Positions 58,128 to 64,000 of a DNA stretch of 64,000 bases are shown piece after piece. The position numbers and the translations under genes are program-made. Positions within the stretch are counted from its first letter, which is position 1. Every line of letters begins with the position of its first letter. The notes under the pieces are model-generated. The model was not told the origin of the DNA. It searched no databases and saw only the letters and a list, made by a program, of their open reading frames with translations. Source of the stretch: Ophiodon elongatus (Eukaryota > Chordata > Actinopteri > Perciformes > Hexagrammidae); contig JACSYO010002158.1 of the NCBI GenBank assembly GCA_016806645.1, positions 124,001-188,000 of the forward strand, written 5' to 3'.

Positions 58128-58131
<4 letters not shown>

Positions 58132-58740
58132 GGACTTGTGCCAAACAAACAATAAAAAAATAAATACAAAATCAGTACTTAAAAAAATAGGGTGGCGCTC
58201 TTCCTCTGATATCATCCGTGCAGATGCTTCGAAACCTTCAACCTCGATGCTAAAAGCAATTCGGATGTGAATATTGAGTGATTGAATGCGTGCCAGTAAA
58301 GAAGAGACCCTCGCACCACCGCTGCCGCCCGCCCGCCCCCACCACCACTACCCTCCCCCCGCCCCTCCCAATGAAATGGTTTCTCCCACAATTAATGCAG
58401 TGCACCTGTGATGCTCGATAAAGAGCGCTGCACTGTGCACAGGTGTGGAACATTAGTTCTGGGGGTGTTCCTTGAAAAAGACAAGCTTCTGCTGCTCTCT
58501 CCCCCCCACCCCCCCTGTAATAACACACTATGACACACACATTCACCGGTGTGATGTGCGCGCACACACACACGCACATGCAATCAGCGTAGGAAAATTT
58601 GTAAGGAGGAAAAAAAAACATTAAGTGTGCTGATGCTGTGAGAAAAGTAAAAATATGTAAATGAACCCGGTGCCCAAGAATCAATCCCGTCATTCACAGC
58701 ACTGCACACATCCAAGCTCAGGTACCCAACTTTGAGTGTG

Positions 58741-58743
<3 letters not shown>
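58128..58743. other. Non-coding stretch with candidate regulatory pieces
   Basis: A C-rich low-complexity patch lies at 58318-58372 and another at 58498-58518. Short smooth blocks at about 58370-58460 and 58570-58735. No gene. Confidence 0.4.

Positions 58744-58793
<50 letters not shown>
58744..58793. repeat. (TG)25 microsatellite
   Basis: Pure run. Confidence 0.97.
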
Positions 58794-58795
<2 letters not shown>

Positions 58796-58885
58796 TCGTG
58801 CAGGCATGCCTTGCAGCCTGTGGGTGCATCTGTTTGTATGCATCGGTGTGACAGTATGAATGCGGGGTGCGCGCAGAGGCCACAC

Positions 58886-58933
58886 GTGTGTGTGTGTGTG
58901 TGTGTGTGTGAGTGTGTGTGTGTGTGTGTGTGA
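58886..58933. repeat. (TG)n microsatellite, one interruption
   Basis: TG units with a single AG step. Confidence 0.96.
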
Positions 58934-59580
58934 GATGGAGCCCGAGTGGAAAAGTGGGACAAAAGTCCGTTGAAACTCGCTGTGCTGTTAAAGCTCCTAT
59001 ACTTTCATCACGCTGTAAGATTTAAGTAGGTACCAGTTATGGGGCCATCATTGATTGGATGTAAAGTTCAAAGAGGATCTCTTACTGAGGGGGGGGCGGA
59101 GGGGCGGGGTGAAAAAAAATTAGATCTCTGCTCCAAAGAGAGAGCGAGAGATGGACTGATAGAGATGACAAGAGATACTCGACCTTAGAGATAGACCTTC
59201 GAGATAAACACAGTAATAGACATATTAGAAGACAGATGCTGAGAGAGATAGCAAAAAGAGACGCGCTAATGAGTAATGTGCTTCTCCTGCTAATGTCTAT
59301 TTTGATGCTCTTTGCTTAACCCAGTCTCTAACTAGGTCATTAAGTAGCCTACCAAACACAGTCCTAGATAATCCTTTAGAATTAAGTGTGTCTGCATGTT
59401 CATGTTGAATATTCAATAAAGAGTAAATATAGCTTCAACACACTGCGCGGGTGCTGTTCAAATCTGTAAGTAGTAAGAGGCGCGTGCGGTTTTTTTAATT
59501 ATTGATTTACATTGTGGTGAAAGAGCATTTTTGAATCGCTGTTTGCGCACGGCTGTCTTTAAAATAAGCAGCTAGAAATA
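58934..59580. other. Non-coding stretch with candidate regulatory block
   Basis: A G-rich run lies at 59089-59110 and a GAGA-rich patch at 59135-59170. About 59265-59430 is smooth and AT-rich. No gene. Confidence 0.4.
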
Positions 59581-59599
59581 ACATGTTATTTGTCTTAAA

Positions 59600-59870
59600 G
59601 AAAAAAGAAAAAAAGAAAAAATGAGAGTTGAACGCTCGTTCGCCATGGAGCACACGTTTTTGATGAGCGGGTCACCTGTTCTGCACACGGGTATTGCGAT
59701 ACACGTTCCTGCCAACGGCGTCACACTCATACGACAGGTGGCGGCAACGCGCCGACTACGGTAGCAACGTGCCAGCAAAAAGAACTGCAGCGAGGAAGAA
59801 GACGAGCAAACGTGGGTGTCAACAATGCACAATGTAAACTGTGGTTTTGCAAATGCTTCATGAGGAAGGA
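59600..59870. repeat. Possible dispersed repeat
   Basis: CpG-rich phrases 'gacaggtggcggcaacgcgc' and 'gcgaggaagaagacgagc' recall a teleost repeat. Boundaries are unknown. Confidence 0.3.
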
Positions 59871-60135
59871 AATGCATTCAGTGTAAAAGGGTACACACAA
59901 TGCATGTTTGTAAAACCATGAATGTAAATAGAGCTTTGTTCAGCAGAAAACACGACGTGTTGTTTAAAGCGACTGACTTGAGAATCTTAGGAGATTAAGG
60001 GAAATTCCATTTGTCGTTATCTTGTTACTGCCAACAACACAAGTTACATTATCTTGTTTTAACTGTACATATATGTACTGTGAAGTACATATATGTAGAT
60101 GCATAAATAGCGTGTCACTTTTGAGGACATTTCAA
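59871..60135. other. Non-coding spacer with paired short palindromes
   Basis: GTACATATATGTAC-type palindromes occur twice, near 60065-60078 and 60085-60097. Confidence 0.6.
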
Positions 60136-60139
60136 ATAT

Positions 60140-60830
60140 TATCATGTCTACGCGTTTTCAGGTTTTCACTTAAAGTCTTGTTCTCGTCGCCAACTCGTCA
60201 CAAATACGGTCGCAGCTTAAAACACCTGGTTACTGTGGATTCAAAGAAAACTACTTAAGTTTCGGAAAAGATCAATGCTTTTGGGTAAATGTGTGTTACT
60301 TAAATTTAGTTACGAACAGAAGTTAAGTAGTCAACGTAAATAGGTCAAAAAAAGTACGTTTGCTGGTTTAGTTACAGTCATAAGTTACGCAAATAAGTAT
60401 GTTGCTTTTGTAAATTAAGCTAAGTAGTCAAAGTAAGCCAAAATAAGTATGCTTGTTATGTAAATTAAGTTTCATGTTTGTTAAGTAGTAATGTAAATAA
60501 GTTGTTTTTTTACTTAAAATTAGTACCATACATATGTTTAGTCATCAACTCAAATAAGTAAAAATAAGTTTGCTTGTTTTGTTACATAAGTTACGTGCAT
60601 GCAACGTAGGTACGTAAATAAGTACGTTGCTTCGAAATAATAATTTCTATACGTATGTTAAGCAGCCATCGTAAATAAATCAAAATAAGTATGTTTGTTA
60701 CGTAAATTAAGTTATATACGTAAGTTAGGAAGCCAATGTAAAGAAGTCAAAAAAAGTATGGTTGTTACATTAGTTAAATTGTATTCATAAGTTAAGCAGC
60801 CAACGTAAATAAGTCAATAAGTCATTCATA
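60140..60830 (+). mobile_element. Family A element with expanded tandem middle (copy 10)
   Basis: The left arm at about 60145-60290 includes 'gccaactcgtcacaaatacg', 'gaaaactacttaagtttcgg' and 'aaaagatcaatgcttttggg'. From about 60290 the TAAGT-rich middle is repeated about eight times as 55-100 bp units, each containing versions of 'aaaataagtatgtttgttac' and 'aagcagccaacgtaaataag'. No core ('gacttttggttt...cctgtg') follows. Confidence 0.7.
60290..60815 (+). repeat. Minisatellite derived from the family A middle
   Basis: Roughly eight diverged units. Unit ends ('gtcaacgtaaataggtc'-type) fall near 60342, 60441, 60500, 60557, 60622, 60682, 60750 and 60815. Unit length varies, so it is a degenerate array. 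Confidence 0.7.
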
Positions 60831-62239
60831 CATAATTTTTAATGCAATGTTCAAAAATATTAGTGCCATATTAGTTGTGTTGCGTTATTGGATTACAATT
60901 TATACTTTACTTGCCATATAGTTTCGAGACTTCTTTGGGATTCGAAATGCAAATAATCTGTAACTACATCTGTTTTCGAGCCCTACGTGGACGTGATTGG
61001 CTGACAAGCCCCCAACCCTTTGTAAAATTCTGATTTCTCCCAATAAACAATGTCTATAGAGATGCCGAGGAAAATTCTAAATGACGAGTGAAAATGCAAA
61101 TGCGCCTAAATGCCATTTTGTTCCCTGATTCACACACGCATACCAGATTATTATTATTAAAATATACCGGTGGCTTGAAAAAAGTAACCGTAACAACCCA
61201 TAATGTGCTGTCCTTTCATACTTGCGATCATTTTGAAATGAAGGTCTTCACAGACGGGTCACTTATGTTGAGGATGGGTGTGGGTGCAGCTGGTTTCTCA
61301 TCTACCTGGAACTTAATCGATCCATTAATCGCTGGGATTGGTCACAGAGTGAAGACACCTGCTCTCCCACCTGGGTTTCCGTCAGATGGGAACATGCGCC
61401 GATGTCATTTCCAAAAAGCCTGTGTGTTCTGAGTTTTCATGTCTGAACGGTTTTATTTCAGGAGGATCACTTAGTTAGTAAAAGAAAAACCCAAACCATC
61501 AATAAGGAATTGCATTTCTTCATGCTAAAGCAGGAATACATGCAGAACATATGAAAGAAATCAAAGTAACAAATATATATTAAAGTAATTCAGTGGTCAC
61601 ATTTCAAAATGCATTTGTGTGTTTTGTGGAAACCGAGGACAGACACATTCTACTTGGAGTTGTACTTTAAATGCCAGCAATCATTTTTAGAACAGGTGTC
61701 ACATTCTTCAAACAGAAATGTCTCATTTGGTTATAAAACACTTCCTTTCTGTTTTCATAGCTGAAAATGAGTTTGGTGCCTCAGAGCTACATCATTAATT
61801 ATGCACTTGACTTGAATCTGGATAAGTGCAGACTCTGACCTTGGGCTGTGGCAGTCCTGTGGTGACCTTTTTTCCCTCCGTGTGAGAACAAGGGCCCGCA
61901 TACAGTATTCCCACATCGTCATGTGGAAACATTGTCCTGTCCTCGCTTTTTAGTTCTTAAGAAGAAAGAGCGTATTGTTGTATGCACGTCACATGGAAAT
62001 AACTTTTGGAACAGCCTGACGGTTAAAAGCAATGGATTTGCATTGTTAGCACACTGAAACTGGTGCCAGTGTGCCAAGTTTCTTGTGTAGTTGTCTGTGT
62101 TTTTTTACAACATAAATACTTGAAAACCCCACGCTTATGCCTAATGGCTGATTGCAGTGAGGAAGTTTATCAGTAGTTGTGGTAGTAAAATGTACCCCTC
62201 GTTTATCAGACTGTACTCCTTCACTGTTAGTACTTATAC
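60831..62239. other. Non-coding stretch, no gene seen
   Basis: Unassigned AT-rich sequence. A plus-strand frame of 114 codons (61088-61432) has no motif. Confidence 0.45.
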
Positions 62240-62460
62240 AAAAAGTAATGCACTACAATTCGTATACAACCCACATCAGGACTTTCAGCCAGGAGACCGC
62301 TGCATGCGTCCCGCGTGAAACCCCCAAAAAGTAATTGTTGACTTATTTTACTGTTGTTACCTAATTTACAAACTTAACGAAAATGAGTTGCATTACAAAC
62401 ATAGTTATTTCAACCCAAACCGCAATCTTTTCCTCAACCTGAACACTGATCACTCGTGTT
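62240..62460 (-). mobile_element. Family A dispersed element (copy 11)
   Basis: 'catcaggactttcagccagg', 'agaccgctgcatgcgtcccg', 'aaagtaattgttgacttatt', then 'acccaaaccgcaatcttttc' and 'ctcaacctgaac' give core, middle and left arm in minus orientation. Confidence 0.7.
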
Positions 62461-63810
62461 GCTGGACACTAGTGGGAGAATGCACAGAAAATTACAAGTA
62501 AGATATATGAACCATTGTATGAGGATACATTGCATTGAGTGACCCACTTGACTAGAACATTTAGATTTAAGGACTGTGGTGTGAACACAAAGCTGAGAGG
62601 CCTACAAACAACAAATGTCCGAGAATCAGTGATTGTTGTTATCACTTGAGATCTTGGCCTGTGTGTTACATAATAATTTGATGTCCTTCAAACCTAGCAG
62701 CATACGAGTTGGGAGCTGAATACATTTTTTATACAGTTATTGCTATATTAACAGTTGCATTATATGGAGACCACATGAACTTGTTACTTGCAGTTATAAT
62801 ATATATATCTATAAAAATTAAATAATCCCTTTGTGATTCAGCAGCATTGACAGGTTGTTTGCATCTCTTAGGGGCAGTGGAACTAGCTGAAAACAACATT
62901 GACATATTATCACCTCATACGCGGTGCACATACACAGCAGACAATGTTAGCATTGCTTTGGAGGGTCTTGGGTCGACTGACAAATAAGTCCATTATTCCT
63001 TTCTTCTTACTGTTTTGGTCTCTACCCACTCACAAAGTATCTGACTCCTAGCTCCTCAATGCTCCACTTTGTTCACCGGCCAATTGCTAACTTTGTCTGC
63101 GTGCTGTTTGGTGCCGAGCAGGTTGTGTACACTGGGTTTATCAGAGTTAAGTAGCACAAAGAACAAGTTGGAGAGTGGAATTTGCGGGCCAGGAAATTAA
63201 AACAATGAGCTGAAAGAGGCTAAAAAGTCTCAAAAAGTCAGTTGGCGATTCTCTGTGATTACAGATGAGCTTTCCCTTTCACATTACAAATACTATTAGA
63301 ATCTATTGTTTGTATAAAGATATCGATCAGTGCAGCGTTGATGTTTTTCTAGTTTATCATGACAGCAGGAAGGCTGGAGAATTTGTGCATATAGAGAAAA
63401 AAAGATTGTAAATAAAAAAAACTAAAAAAAACTAAATACACAACAAAGATACAAAAACAAATTACATCCGAAATTATTGAGAGTTTGATTCACATTGGAT
63501 TGAATCATCAGGGGAGCTCAGTATTTACCAAAACACAGTGGGTGATTGGAGCTGAAAGTTTTACTCATTGAATATGACAGACGGGACCACGATCTGAGTC
63601 ACTAACAATCCTTTGATTGTCACAAAGGAAAATCTCCAGGTAATATTAAAAAACACATGCAGTTCAACATCAAAACTGCGTGTGCTCTAGCTTCAGCTGT
63701 GGATTGAGCAGCCCGGTTGCCAAGAAAAACATATTGGCATTGATTGTTTTTTTTTGTAAACCACAGTAACTATGAGTTTTTACATTTTCTTTTAAAGTGG
63801 ACGTTTTTAC
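62461..63810. other. AT-rich non-coding stretch
   Basis: Unassigned. A patch at 63399-63435 repeats 'aaaaaaacta'. No gene. Confidence 0.45.
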
Positions 63811-63814
63811 ATTT

Positions 63815-64000
63815 GGGCAGAACAAGTGAAGTAGTACGTGTTGCTGAAAGTTACGTGGTATAATAACGAGTATGAAGAGCAAGAAGGTCCACAAAGGGCA
63901 GTTGGAAGGATGGTGGAAGGGTCAAACAGACTTCCACCCTGGAGTCCGCTGTTTGTGTCAGACCAAATGTCAACGTTCACTTATTATTTCAATTGACGTC
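63815..64000 (-). mobile_element. Family A dispersed element (copy 12), cut by the window end
   Basis: 'gtacgtgttgctgaaagtta', 'cgtggtataataacgagtat', 'gaagggtcaaacagacttcc', 'accctggagtccgctgtttg', 'tgtcag', then 'caaatgtcaacgttcactta'. Outer arm and core in minus orientation. The remainder lies beyond the window. Confidence 0.65.

Overview
The window looks like non-coding nuclear DNA from a bony fish, probably a percomorph teleost. The base composition is vertebrate-like. There are dozens of long (CA/TG)n, (GA/TC)n and compound microsatellites. Several interspersed repeats are ones I recognise from teleost genomes: an L2/CR1-type LINE, an I-type LINE, a Penelope-like fragment, and several short non-autonomous families. 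There is no operon structure, no bacterial-type gene packing, no CRISPR array and no rRNA or tRNA gene.

I find no intact host protein-coding gene. Every long reading frame I examined is explained by a microsatellite (poly-His/Thr or poly-Cys/Val translations), a purine/pyrimidine tract, a decayed transposable element, or chance. The only recognisable protein homology is to retrotransposons, and each copy is broken. These are an L2/CR1-type LINE at about 16.1-17.4 kb, whose reverse transcriptase motif A aspartate codon now reads asparagine; an I-type LINE with endonuclease remnants at about 29.0-29.9 kb; and a Penelope-like C-terminal (GIY-YIG region) fragment at about 36.8-37.4 kb.

Layout. 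0-9 kb: unique sequence, microsatellites, a dispersed repeat with a perfect hairpin (2.8 kb), a short minisatellite and a second perfect hairpin (7.6-7.9 kb). 9-13 kb: nested short repeats (9.5-10.4 kb), then mostly unique sequence. 13-20 kb: AT-rich sequence and the L2-type LINE, then a plausible conserved block (18.5-18.9 kb). 20-26 kb: GA tracts, a well-known teleost short repeat (23.1-23.5 kb) and a probable MITE (23.9-24.3 kb). 26-32 kb: two copies of a dispersed family (called 'family A' here) and the I-type LINE. 32-40 kb: unique sequence with several regulatory-looking blocks (33.0-33.4, 33.7-34.3, 37.4-37.6 kb), G-quadruplex-prone runs, a family A copy and the Penelope-like fragment. 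40-46 kb: a non-LTR-like 3' tail, another dispersed repeat, and family A copies including one with long terminal inverted repeats. 46-50 kb: strong candidate conserved non-coding blocks. 50-60 kb: very microsatellite- and purine-rich, with candidate conserved blocks between. 60-64 kb: a family A copy whose interior has expanded into a minisatellite, then two more family A copies, one running off the end.

The absence of exons together with many smooth, AT-rich, homeodomain-core-containing blocks suggests a gene desert or very large intron near a developmental regulator. That is inference: conservation cannot be seen in one sequence. The most interesting item is family A: about twelve diverged copies in both orientations, some with long imperfect terminal inverted repeats, sharing a core that resembles the internal promoter half of a tRNA-derived SINE.
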